In this document: positions 46,202 through 54,189 of the stretch, one piece after another
How positions within the stretch are numbered: position 1 is the stretch's first letter
Layout: every line of letters begins with the position of its first letter
Notes under the pieces: generated by a model
Told to the model about the DNA's origin: nothing
The model's input: only the letters and a program-made list of their open reading frames with translations
Database searches by the model: none
Translations under genes and position numbers: made by a program
IMG/VR virus record: IMGVR_UViG_3300030333_006551
Span: 62,001 to 126,000 of that record
Source of the DNA: a virus
Strand: one strand, 5' to 3'
Length of the DNA: 64,000 bases

Positions 46202-46593
46202 TGGATATCCTGGATCAAATTCTTGAAGCAAAAGGGAAAAGATACCCTTCAGGCAGAGGTAAGTACAGCACTTTAAATAAGTCAGGAAAAGCCACTGCTA
46301 TGAAATCCAAAGTTAAGGTATACGATACCTTAGAAAAGGGTGTTTGTGCAGGATATCCTGGACAAATGATGTCAACAAAAGGATCCAAGAGAATTTATGT
46401 TATTACCAAGCAAAGGAAAAAGCAAAAGTCTCAAGTTCCCTCTTGCAGCGGTAGAGTAGCCAAAGGGTTTACCCCTGGAAGCTCTACTCCATCCTCCGAG
46501 TTTTCAAGCATCAAAGCGCATTCAGTTAGGACCATGAGAAAACACGGAAGGCAGAAGTCCAAAAAGTTCGAAAAGTATAAGGAGCACAAGTAA
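46198..46593 (+). CDS. Unknown small basic head-region protein
   Basis: A 131-residue, very basic protein (many Lys, Arg and Ser). The N terminus is MMDILDQILEAKGKRYPSG. Three Cys are present (GVCAGYPG, and PSCSG). The C-terminal third is Lys/Arg-rich (MRKHGRQKSKKFEKYKEHK). It would bind DNA or the acidic core proteins encoded beside it, but I do not recognise a family. It is coupled to the upstream gene and followed by the protease after one base. Confidence 0.65.
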   Translation: MMDILDQILEAKGKRYPSGRGKYSTLNKSGKATAMKSKVKVYDTLEKGVCAGYPGQMMSTKGSKRIYVITKQRKKQKSQVPSCSGRVAKGFTPGSSTPSSEFSSIKAHSVRTMRKHGRQKSKKFEKYKEHK

Positions 46594-46594
46594 T

Positions 46595-47842
46595 ATGATT
46601 TTAGTAGATACATTTATTTTAGAAGAAATGGAAGTTCTAACCGAGGAAAAGAACGGTCAGACATGTAAAAAACTTCGCGGCATTTTTCAAAGAGCAGATG
46701 AAGCAAACAATAATAAGAGAGTGTATTCTAAGGCTTTATTGGAGCGCGAAGTCACTAAGCTTACTGATGCTTTAAATGAGAGAAGATTGATGGGCGAACT
46801 AGATCACCCAAGCCATGACTCTGTTAAATTAAGCAATGTTTCTCATCTTATTACAAACCTTCATGTTAAAGGCAACGATGTTATAGGTGAGTGTGAGCTT
46901 CTTAATACTCCCGCAGGTAAAGTAGCTCAAGCCTTGGTTGAAGGTGGTGTTAAGATTGGTATTTCTTCTAGAGGTATGGGCACTCTTTCTGAGGGTGACA
47001 ATGGAACAAAGAAAGTTAATGAAGATTTTAAGTTAGTTACTTTCGACCTTGTTGCTGATCCATCCACTAGAGGTGCTTTCCCTACTCTTGCAGAGTCCAC
47101 TCAATCCGATTTAGTAGAAAACATTGTTAAGGATACTTTAGATAAAGCAGCTAAGGAAAAGGTGTTTACTACTATTCTTAAGCAAAAGATTACTGAAAAA
47201 ACCGCCAAAAAGGGTGGTAAAAAAGATCCATTACACTTGTTCAGAGGTGATGCTAAGTTCGGGCACAACAATCCTAATGCTCGCAAAAGAAAGCACAGAA
47301 CTTATGATAATGCAGAAACACCTACTGAAACAGTAAAAGTACAGGAGTATACTGGTGGTCATGGTGGAAACCCCCACGCTGGTGAGCCCGAGCACCTAAA
47401 GGCTGCTCGTAGAGGCAGTGAGATTCTTTCAAACATTAAGTCTCAAAAAGCCGTTAAACCTAAAGCTCCAGCAAAAAAGAAAAGTGTTTTTGGTAAAGTA
47501 AGCGGAGCGGTAAAAAGATTACTTCCAAGTTCTCAAAACGATAGCACTAATTATACTCTTTTGCGCTCTTCCTTGGATCAAAAATTAAATGAATCTAAAA
47601 AAAAAGATAAAAAAGGATTAAGCGATAAGGACGCAAAGATGCTTGCTCACGGAGGTTCGATACAGAGAGCCGATAAATGGGCTAAACAAATGCGTAGTGG
47701 AGAAGGTGCTAAGGCCCCTGAGACAGGCAAGATTATACAAGGGCTGTTAAAAGACCTTTTAAAAGATAAAGATAACCCTGCGGGAACAGGTGCGGTTCCA
47801 GACAGTGCCTGGAAAAGGTTTAAGGATAGAACAGGTAAATAA
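46595..47842 (+). CDS. 21: Prohead protease gp21 with long basic C-terminal extension
   Basis: A 415-residue S77-type prohead protease that matures the head by cleaving core proteins and the capsid N terminus. Catalytic candidates are His71 (MGELDHP) and Ser124/Ser125 (IGISSRG); their spacing agrees with His85 and Ser140 in T4 gp21. The family core ends near residue 175 (FDLVADPSTRGAF). T4 gp21 has 212 residues; here about 200 extra residues follow that are Lys-rich and look disordered (KKGGKKDP, KPKAPAKKKSVFGK). The extension may be a scaffold- or DNA-binding part or an autocleaved tail (inference). Confidence 0.92.
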   Translation: MILVDTFILEEMEVLTEEKNGQTCKKLRGIFQRADEANNNKRVYSKALLEREVTKLTDALNERRLMGELDHPSHDSVKLSNVSHLITNLHVKGNDVIGECELLNTPAGKVAQALVEGGVKIGISSRGMGTLSEGDNGTKKVNEDFKLVTFDLVADPSTRGAFPTLAESTQSDLVENIVKDTLDKAAKEKVFTTILKQKITEKTAKKGGKKDPLHLFRGDAKFGHNNPNARKRKHRTYDNAETPTETVKVQEYTGGHGGNPHAGEPEHLKAARRGSEILSNIKSQKAVKPKAPAKKKSVFGKVSGAVKRLLPSSQNDSTNYTLLRSSLDQKLNESKKKDKKGLSDKDAKMLAHGGSIQRADKWAKQMRSGEGAKAPETGKIIQGLLKDLLKDKDNPAGTGAVPDSAWKRFKDRTGK

Positions 47843-47860
47843 TTACAAAAATTAAAAAAA

Positions 47861-47883
47861 AGTTAATATAGTTTATATTAACT
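47861..47883 (+). repeat. Perfect 10-bp inverted repeat upstream of scaffold and capsid genes
   Basis: Arms 47861-47870 and 47874-47883 are perfect complements around a three-base loop. The hairpin lies in the 70-base gap after the protease gene, two bases before a TAAATA core. A T-run does not follow, so a 5' RNA-stabilising hairpin or processing site is more likely than a terminator. Confidence 0.8.
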
Positions 47884-47885
47884 AA

Positions 47886-47891
47886 TAAATA
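47886..47891 (+). promoter_or_regulatory. Candidate late promoter core TAAATA before gp22-gp23
   Basis: The core is 21 bases before the scaffold start, right after the 10-bp hairpin. High expression of scaffold and capsid would need a promoter near here, but the motif is short. Confidence 0.3.
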
Positions 47892-47912
47892 AAGATAGAA
47901 ACGGAGTTTATT

Positions 47913-48548
47913 ATGAGTAATAAAATGGAAAATCTCGCCTCTTTACTTCCTGAAAATTTAAGTGAGGAAGCACTAGAGGATATTGCGAACATCGTTGATA
48001 CAGTTATAACTGAACAGGTCAACGAAAGAGTTCAAGATTTGGAGGATAAAGTTTATTCTTTCCTTCGTCTCAAGATGGACTCAATTAAAGAACAAGCTAT
48101 AAGAGAATTAGAAGCAGAAGATGATACTTTTAAAAATGCCAAAAGCTTTGAGTACTTAAAGTCACTCATGGCTATTGAGCTTTCTGAAAGTGATAACGAG
48201 TCTGCTGTCGCTCTTGTATCGCAAGAAGCTCAAGAGATTGCTGAGGAGAATCAGCTAATCATTCATGAGCTTAACGAAGCTCTTATGGAGAATGCTAAGT
48301 TAGAAAATACTATCAAAGTATATAATGACAAGTTAGCATTAATCGAAGAGAAAAATCAGACACTTCAGGAAAGCGTACAGCATCTTGAAGGTGTAGTAGA
48401 AAAGCCTTTCAAATCAAACGAAAGAGCTTTAGTTATATCAGAGGAAGTAGACTCTGAATCTACTACGGTTGAAACTCAAAGTAATAATGAGTTCTTAACC
48501 GAAGATGTTATGGCGTTTATGCCTTTCAACGAAACTAGGAGAAATTAA
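47913..48548 (+). CDS. 22: Prohead scaffold protein gp22
   Basis: A 211-residue, acidic, almost fully helical protein with coiled-coil pattern (QVNERVQDLEDKVYSFLRL, and NQLIIHELNEALMENAKLE). It sits directly before the capsid gene, as T4 gp22 does (269 residues). The scaffold forms the inner core around which gp23 assembles and is then digested by gp21. The end contains FLTEDVMAFMPFNETRRN, a conserved-looking C-terminal tip that may contact capsid subunits. It has a GGAG site before the ATG. Confidence 0.85.
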   Translation: MSNKMENLASLLPENLSEEALEDIANIVDTVITEQVNERVQDLEDKVYSFLRLKMDSIKEQAIRELEAEDDTFKNAKSFEYLKSLMAIELSESDNESAVALVSQEAQEIAEENQLIIHELNEALMENAKLENTIKVYNDKLALIEEKNQTLQESVQHLEGVVEKPFKSNERALVISEEVDSESTTVETQSNNEFLTEDVMAFMPFNETRRN

Positions 48549-48550
48549 TT

Positions 48551-50185
48551 ATGGATATTATGCCCACAGACGGAATTAAGAATGAAGTCGTAGAAAAATG
48601 GGAACCAGTTCTTGAAGGGATAGGCGATGACTACGGAAGAAGAGTAACCGCTCAACTTCTTGAGAACCAAGCTAAGTCGATTATTTCTGAAAAACTTCAG
48701 GAAGCAGTCGATACTGGTGGTACACAAACTACCGTAGGCCGCTTAGGTACTTTCCAGAAGTTTGCTTTTCCTATTGTTCGTCGCGTTTATCCTGAACTAA
48801 TCGCTAACAATATTGTTGGCGTTCAGCCAATGCAGGGACCTGTCTCACAGATCTTCTACATTGGTAACAGTCGTGTTGACGGTGGTTCTGAGCAGCAGAT
48901 CTACAACAAGTATCAACTCACATACAGAGGCTTGACCACTAACCCAATCTTCTCACAAGGAAACTACGATATGGACCAGACTAATGGCTCATATGATGAC
49001 CAGTTAGTTGTTGGGAACGCTGGATGGGCACCTTCTGCTCTTGCAGGTAGAGATCTTACTACATCTGCTCTCTTCATGAGTGCTGGTGCTAATGGTCCTT
49101 ACGCTTCTGCAACCATGGGTGGTAAGATTGCTTCTTGGCCTGCCGAAGGTGATCTCGGTCGTGACGATACTGGATCGACTCGCTCTGGTCCTCACGGAAT
49201 GATGGGCTTTAATGTCTCTGCTGGTGAGCGTTTGGCTGGTTCTGGTATTCCAGAAATGGTCTTCCACATCGAGCAGCAGCCTGTTGCAGCCCGTACTCGT
49301 AAGATGAGAGCCCTTTGGACTCTTGAGGCTTCTCAAGACCTTAAGGCTTATCACAACCTTGACCTTGAGCGGGAGCTTACTGACATGCTTGGTAAGGAAC
49401 TTCGCCTTGAGATCGACCGTGAGCTTATCGAAGATCTTCGTATGCTTTCATACGATGTTGATGATACACTTGCAGACAAGGGATCTAAGTGGAAGAAGGC
49501 TAACCTTGATCAGGCAAATTCGAACAACTTTGTTCTTCAGCCTGACATGGCAACTAATGATCCTGCTGCTGACTTCTTGTATGATTACACTACAGGCACG
49601 GACAATGCAGGAACCCACGAAAATGTATTCTTATACGATTTCTCAACTTCTGCTCTTGATTTTGCACCTCAGCATGTCGGTCATGTCTATGCAAACTTGC
49701 TTGCAATGCTTAATCTTATGAGTCAGGACATCTACAAGACTACGATGCGTGGTCCTGGTAACTGGATTGTCTGCTCACCTCTAGTCGCTTCAATGCTTCA
49801 CTCTGCTGCAAAGCTTGAGGGTGGTGTTGATAAGGTTGATGGTCCCACCAATGTTGGTGGTAGTAACATTGAGTACAAGGGTAAACTTGCTGGTCAGTTT
49901 GATCTTTATGTCGATCCTATGTACCCAGAAGATGAGCTTATGATGGGTTATAAGGGTGCCAATGCTATGGATTCAGGCTTTGTCTATTCTCCATACATCC
50001 CACTCCAGACTCTACCCACCATCGTTGATCCCACCGACTTCCAGCCCAGGAAGGGGATCCTCACCCGCTATGGTAAGGCAGCAGTAACCCCAGCCTCAAG
50101 ATACTATAGAATCTTGAGACTTATCGGGCCTACCGCTAACTTCCTCTTCACCCCATTCGCTAAGGTGAAAGGCGGGATGGCATAA
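48551..50185 (+). CDS. 23: Major capsid protein gp23
   Basis: A 544-residue T4-type capsid protein with the HK97 fold. Diagnostic regions are FQKFAFPIVRRVYPELIANN, VGVQPMQGPVSQIFYI, a TRKMRALWTLEASQDLKAYH block, and FTPFAKVKGGMA-type C-terminal strands. The mature N terminus is probably made by gp21 cleavage after an LxE site; LQE at residues 49-51 (before AVDTGG) is the best candidate. Codon use differs from neighbours: more CGT/CGC for Arg and CTT for Leu, as expected for a very highly expressed gene. It has AGGAGA upstream, and a strong terminator follows. Confidence 0.96.
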   Translation: MDIMPTDGIKNEVVEKWEPVLEGIGDDYGRRVTAQLLENQAKSIISEKLQEAVDTGGTQTTVGRLGTFQKFAFPIVRRVYPELIANNIVGVQPMQGPVSQIFYIGNSRVDGGSEQQIYNKYQLTYRGLTTNPIFSQGNYDMDQTNGSYDDQLVVGNAGWAPSALAGRDLTTSALFMSAGANGPYASATMGGKIASWPAEGDLGRDDTGSTRSGPHGMMGFNVSAGERLAGSGIPEMVFHIEQQPVAARTRKMRALWTLEASQDLKAYHNLDLERELTDMLGKELRLEIDRELIEDLRMLSYDVDDTLADKGSKWKKANLDQANSNNFVLQPDMATNDPAADFLYDYTTGTDNAGTHENVFLYDFSTSALDFAPQHVGHVYANLLAMLNLMSQDIYKTTMRGPGNWIVCSPLVASMLHSAAKLEGGVDKVDGPTNVGGSNIEYKGKLAGQFDLYVDPMYPEDELMMGYKGANAMDSGFVYSPYIPLQTLPTIVDPTDFQPRKGILTRYGKAAVTPASRYYRILRLIGPTANFLFTPFAKVKGGMA

Positions 50186-50232
50186 GCCATAATGGTTGAA
50201 TGATTTAGATAATAAATCATAAAGAAATAGAG

Positions 50233-50268
50233 GGGCCAGGGAAAATTACTTCCTTGGCCCTTTTTCTT
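50233..50268 (+). terminator. Strong rho-independent terminator after the capsid gene
   Basis: An 11-bp stem (50233-50243 with 50250-50260, one G-T pair) with a six-base loop is followed by TTTTTCTTT. It ends the head operon and insulates the neck and tail operon from it. Confidence 0.92.
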
Positions 50269-50288
50269 TGCCTATATAAAGTAGAATA

Positions 50289-50498
50289 ATGTATACATAC
50301 AAAAGCTCCTGCCGATTCAGGATGTTATTATATGTTGGTGGTGAGATACTTGAGATTCGCCCTAAACAAATAATAAAAACAAAAGAAAAGCTAGATTATC
50401 CACAATTAACTTTAATTGAGGAAAAGAAACGAGGTAGACCCAAAAAGAAGGTAGAAATAGATGGCGACAAACAAGACATTTCCAAGACCGAGGCTTAA
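50289..50498 (+). CDS. Small basic protein with AT-hook-like motif
   Basis: A 69-residue protein at the start of the neck operon. The first 35 residues form a short strand-rich part (FRMLLYVGGEILEIRP). The second part is basic and contains KKRGRPKKK, an AT-hook-type motif that binds the DNA minor groove. Small genes of this kind precede gp13 in several T4-like phages. The 3' end overlaps the gp13 start by 38 bases. It may help bind DNA at the head vertex, or may be regulatory; function is not known. Confidence 0.6.
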   Translation: MYTYKSSCRFRMLLYVGGEILEIRPKQIIKTKEKLDYPQLTLIEEKKRGRPKKKVEIDGDKQDISKTEA

Positions 50499-51354
50499 TG
50501 GTTACGGGACAAGTTTTGGTAATAGAAATAGTTCTAAAGATTATGGCTATGACCTCCTTAACTATACCCCAGAAGGAGATATTGATCCTTCAAAACTGAA
50601 TAAAACTAAACTATCAGATGGGGTAGAGTTTTCCCCTTTTGATGAACTAGTTAAAGACTATGTTTTGGGGATGTTAGGTCATCCTATTGTTCGTGTCGAA
50701 CTTACACATTATCAATTAAAAGCGAGCATAGATGAAGCTGTTACAAAGCTAAACTATCATGCTCCATTATGGACTATGCAGTATGCAGTATTTGAAGCTT
50801 CTGCTGGTCAGAATGTATATGAACTTCCTACATATATGATTGATAATTTAAGCTATATTGTGTACAAAAAATCTTTACTTAGTATCCAATCGCAAGCAGG
50901 AACGCTTGAATTTGACTTTTTTATTAAGTATTTTCAAGAGAATTTCTTGTTTGAAAACTTTGGGGTAGGTGATTTCTACCTCCTCCAAAGTATGCTCGAA
51001 AGTACACGAAAGATTTTAAGTCAGGAAGGCTCATATAATATTTTAAATAACCGCTATGTGCAGTTATATCCTGCTCCTGTGATGACCCCAGAACCTGTTA
51101 TTATTGAGTATAGAGCATTAGATTCTAATACTATACACCCTGCTTATGTTAATTGGATTCAAAGGTATGCGTTAGCGGTAGCTAAAGGTGTATTATCACA
51201 GGTTAGAGGTAAATATGGACAGGTTCCTTCTCCTGGAGGGGGTGTCTCACTTAATGCTCAACAGTTAGCACAAGAATCAGCCGCAGAAAAGCAAGCTCTT
51301 ATGGAAGAACTCACTTCGCAGATCGAAGAACCACCCGTGTTCACTACATACTAA
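50461..51354 (+). CDS. 13: Neck protein gp13
   Basis: A 297-residue neck protein of the gp13 type (T4: 309 residues). Recognisable segments are FDELVKDYVLGMLGHPIVRV with ELTHYQLKASIDEAV, the FEASAGQNVYELP strand, YVQLYPAP, and a C-terminal helix (NWIQRYALAVAKGVLSQVRG). With gp14 it closes the head after packaging and connects the tail. The start lies within the preceding small gene. Two bases separate it from the next gene. Confidence 0.9.
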   Translation: MATNKTFPRPRLNGYGTSFGNRNSSKDYGYDLLNYTPEGDIDPSKLNKTKLSDGVEFSPFDELVKDYVLGMLGHPIVRVELTHYQLKASIDEAVTKLNYHAPLWTMQYAVFEASAGQNVYELPTYMIDNLSYIVYKKSLLSIQSQAGTLEFDFFIKYFQENFLFENFGVGDFYLLQSMLESTRKILSQEGSYNILNNRYVQLYPAPVMTPEPVIIEYRALDSNTIHPAYVNWIQRYALAVAKGVLSQVRGKYGQVPSPGGGVSLNAQQLAQESAAEKQALMEELTSQIEEPPVFTTY

Positions 51355-51355
51355 T

Positions 51356-52729
51356 ATGGATAAGAAAAAATTACACGATATTCTTACAGAAAGACAAGCT
51401 CTTAAAGAAAATATTAAGAGTGAATTTGATGATCGAATTGATGAATTGTTATCTTCTACCCTAAAAACCAAGGCGGGGAAGCTTAGAGGCTCATTAGGAG
51501 CAACAGCAAAGCGTATCAAAAGAGATGTTATCGGAACAGCGGACGATTACCGTTTCGGTTATAGGAAAGGCTATATGGGAGCATCAATGAAAGCTCAAGC
51601 CAAGCGTGATGCTATGGTTGGTGGTGTGATTGATCCTAACACTGGAGAAAGAGTAGTAGGAGATAAAGCTTGGGATATCGCACAAAGAAGAATGGCAGAC
51701 AGAAGATTGAAAAGCGGTATTCCTACATGGTCTGATCAATGGAAGATGAACGCTCCTACTGCTGCTAAAAGAGATGAGTTTGCTAGAGACTACGAACTGA
51801 GACAAGGAAGGCCACTTCCTGGATTTACTTCAAGATATGGAGATGTACAAAGAACAGAAGTGGATCCTGACACGGGTAAAGTAACAAAGAAGACAGAGTT
51901 CGGATTTCAGCCAGGAAAGCAGCAAACTGGAACCGCTGGAAAGTACATGAACCAAACAACTCCAGATAGGATCAGGAGAAGAGAAAGGCAGCAAGCTCAA
52001 GCTAAAAGATTGGCTGGTGATCCTGACACAATAGCGACATTTAGAGCCGCAGCTAGAGCTAAAGGTTGGGGTGGGGAATACAAACAAAGACCTGGAGATA
52101 GAACGGACCCCTCTTATCCATACACAACAGGGACTCCTGAGACACAAACTGTTAGGACTCGTAAACCTGGAGAAACTGATTTCCGAGATATAGAAGTAGG
52201 AACAGGTAGAATGAAGAGACCTACTGGGATCTCTAAGACTGGCAGACCTATTAGTAGAGGAGGAGTTCCATGGTGGCAACAGGGAAGAACAGAAGCACCA
52301 CAGGAGGTTGAAGTTGAGCGTATGCCTCCTAAGGAGCCAAAACAACTCCCAGGAACTACCAGACCTAAAATCGCAAGAGGAGCAGACGATCCAGTCGCAC
52401 TTCCTCCAGGAACCACCAGACCTCAAATCTCAAGAGGAGCAGATGACCCCGCTGCTCTGCCTTCAGCAGAAAGACCTCTTCTCACTAGAGGTCCAAACCG
52501 CGCAGAGCGTAGAAGACGAGGTAGAAAAGCGAGACAGAAAAACCTTCCACCTCAACAAGGTTCTATGGGCGGGGCTTCGGTAACTACAGCAGGTGGTAGA
52601 AGATCAGGTGTAAAAGGGGCTGGAGGAAGAGCCACGAGAAGTGTACAGCCTAGAGGAATTGGTGCCTCCACGGAATTGGTGGGGCCTCGCCTTTCTGAAA
52701 TGATGCAAAAAAGATTAAATAATGCCTAA
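51356..52729 (+). CDS. Unknown Arg/Gly-rich repeat protein inserted between gp13 and gp14
   Basis: A 457-residue, strongly basic and largely disordered protein. The N-terminal 75 residues are helical (KLHDILTERQALKENIKSEF). The middle is rich in Arg, Gly, Pro and Thr. Around residues 330-385 there are three imperfect repeats of about 20 residues (PGTTRPKIARGADDP, PGTTRPQISRGADDP, SAERPLLTRGP). Then follows an Arg-rich block (RAERRRRGRKARQK). In T4 gp13 is followed directly by gp14, so this is an extra gene. A role in DNA binding or neck assembly is possible but unproven. Its stop overlaps the gp14 start by eight bases. Confidence 0.65.
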   Translation: MDKKKLHDILTERQALKENIKSEFDDRIDELLSSTLKTKAGKLRGSLGATAKRIKRDVIGTADDYRFGYRKGYMGASMKAQAKRDAMVGGVIDPNTGERVVGDKAWDIAQRRMADRRLKSGIPTWSDQWKMNAPTAAKRDEFARDYELRQGRPLPGFTSRYGDVQRTEVDPDTGKVTKKTEFGFQPGKQQTGTAGKYMNQTTPDRIRRRERQQAQAKRLAGDPDTIATFRAAARAKGWGGEYKQRPGDRTDPSYPYTTGTPETQTVRTRKPGETDFRDIEVGTGRMKRPTGISKTGRPISRGGVPWWQQGRTEAPQEVEVERMPPKEPKQLPGTTRPKIARGADDPVALPPGTTRPQISRGADDPAALPSAERPLLTRGPNRAERRRRGRKARQKNLPPQQGSMGGASVTTAGGRRSGVKGAGGRATRSVQPRGIGASTELVGPRLSEMMQKRLNNA

Positions 52730-53285
52730 GAATTTTAAAGTTACTACAAATATGCCACCCCTCCCTGAAGGGGAAGGCAGTAGTATGCTTAACTTTTTTG
52801 ATCAAGAAAACGCAGATATTAATCTTTTTAATCTTGTTGACGATGAGCTAATTAAGATCTCAGGCTCTGAGCTATATTACTACAAATATTATCAGAGTGA
52901 AGATCATGATGATGTATATCTAGAATCTCGTAATAAGCCTATGGCTACAGAACCAATCGTTGTTCATGGTCACTATGAGCCTAAAGCTTTGGAGGAAAAC
53001 CTCTCAGAGTTTGGGATCGAATTAACTAATGAGCAGTTGTTTGTGTTTAATAAAAGCTACATTGAGGAGAGATTAAATAGGATGCCCCTACCTGGAGATG
53101 TTATAAAACCTAAATTCCAGGAGCAGAAGTACGAGATCTTCCAAGTTCAAGAAGATAGCTTTGAAATTTATGGCGTGTATCATCTCGTATGCTCTGCTAA
53201 ACTTCTCCGCTCTAGCGAGGAAGTGCAGGACACACCAAACTTACACACAACTGATGAATTAGGAAGGTATATGCATGGCGATTGA
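52722..53285 (+). CDS. 14: Neck protein gp14
   Basis: A 187-residue gp14-type neck protein (T4: 256). Diagnostic stretches are FNLVDDELIKISGSELYYYK, then YQSEDHDDVYLESRNK, and the region LPGDVIKPKFQEQKYEI with VQEDSFEIYGVYHL. The gp14 protein joins gp13 in the neck complex and interacts with the tail terminator. Its 3' end overlaps the gp15 start by 11 bases. Confidence 0.88.
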   Translation: MPKNFKVTTNMPPLPEGEGSSMLNFFDQENADINLFNLVDDELIKISGSELYYYKYYQSEDHDDVYLESRNKPMATEPIVVHGHYEPKALEENLSEFGIELTNEQLFVFNKSYIEERLNRMPLPGDVIKPKFQEQKYEIFQVQEDSFEIYGVYHLVCSAKLLRSSEEVQDTPNLHTTDELGRYMHGD

Positions 53286-53949
53286 GGGTAGATCAGCTAA
53301 TGAAAAGCTTCGTGGGTATCTGATGGAGGCTACTAAAAAATCCACTTTACCTGCAAAAGTTTATAAAGAAACTTTGAGGTCTCTTATTCATGAGTTCGGT
53401 AACTTAGGGTATATTGATGCTGAGGGTAATTTTACTGATGTAAAATGTTTTCACGCAAACCCTGAGCGGACAATCGCAAAACTATATCAAGACAATAATA
53501 TTATTCTACCTGTAGTCACTGTCGGACAGACTAAGATTGATGATGACCCCACTAGGCGTAAGTATAAGCCTATTATTATTGCGAGTAAGTTTTATAATGA
53601 AGAAACAGCTAGAGCAGAGAGGGTGATAAGCTTTGTTGATAGGCCCGTAAATATTAGCTACGGTGTTAGTATTTGGACCAAATACATGGAAGATATGGAT
53701 CAATTAGCAGAGCAAGTAAGGCTTAAGTTTAATCCTAGCTTGTTCTTTATTACTCCATATAGTAAAGATACGAAAGCATTCTTAACCGATGAGGCTAATA
53801 ACTCTGATGTAACCGCAGGGGATAGGGAAGACAGGCTTATTCGAAAAACATTTACAGTTTCTGTAGAAACTTATATCCCCAGCCCAAAATTTAGGTATAC
53901 CTCTACTGGGAAAATAGAAGAATTAGGGGTTGATGTCCATTTAACCTAA
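53275..53949 (+). CDS. 15: Tail completion and sheath stabiliser gp15
   Basis: A 224-residue gp15-type protein (T4: 272), the hexameric ring that caps the finished tail and connects it to the neck. Matching segments are FGNLGYIDAEGNFTDVKCFH, RKYKPIIIASKFYNEE, the RVISFVDRPVNISYG strand, MDQLAEQVRLKFNPSL, and the last strand set with FTVSVETYIPSPKFRY. It ends the coupled gp13-gp15 cluster; the sheath unit follows with its own upstream region. Confidence 0.9.
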   Translation: MAIEGRSANEKLRGYLMEATKKSTLPAKVYKETLRSLIHEFGNLGYIDAEGNFTDVKCFHANPERTIAKLYQDNNIILPVVTVGQTKIDDDPTRRKYKPIIIASKFYNEETARAERVISFVDRPVNISYGVSIWTKYMEDMDQLAEQVRLKFNPSLFFITPYSKDTKAFLTDEANNSDVTAGDREDRLIRKTFTVSVETYIPSPKFRYTSTGKIEELGVDVHLT

Positions 53950-53980
53950 AAAAATAATCAAACTTAGTTACAAGGTATAG

Positions 53981-53986
53981 TAAATA
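53981..53986 (+). promoter_or_regulatory. Candidate late promoter core TAAATA before sheath and tube genes
   Basis: The core lies in the 53-base gap after gp15, 16 bases before the ATG at 54003, with AGAGGA between. Sheath and tube are made in high amounts, which favours a promoter here. Confidence 0.3.
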
Positions 53987-54002
53987 TAATAGAGGAATTA
54001 TT

Positions 54003-54179
54003 ATGAAAAGTATCACCAATGATAGTTTGCAGGGATTTGAGATCCACATTAACACTCCTAAAGGTAATGTCACAAGATGGCTAAAGCCTAAGGAGACCAT
54101 AGTAGTTCCTTCCTACTATATTACAGAACAAGTAAAAAATATGCAGAAAATGCAGCTTTTGCGTTTAAAAAATGCTTAG
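54003..54179 (+). CDS. Small protein (58 residues) upstream of the tail sheath
   Basis: A short gene of 58 codons with AGAGGA before its ATG and a coding-like sequence. The product has a strand-rich first half (GFEIHINTPKGNVTRWLKPK), a hydrophobic segment (ETIVVPSYYITEQ), and a helical end (VKNMQKMQLLRLKNA). A small gene of similar kind stands between gp15 and gp18 in other T4-like phages as far as I recall, so it may be a minor virion or assembly protein. The stop is ten bases before the sheath start. Confidence 0.65.
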   Translation: MKSITNDSLQGFEIHINTPKGNVTRWLKPKETIVVPSYYITEQVKNMQKMQLLRLKNA

Positions 54180-54189
54180 GAGATAAGTT

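Noticed and set aside
51830-52426. 198-residue minus-strand frame opposite the Arg/Gly-rich gene
   Set aside because: Ser/Arg/Cys-rich shadow product of the repeat gene on the other strand, with no domain or coding features.
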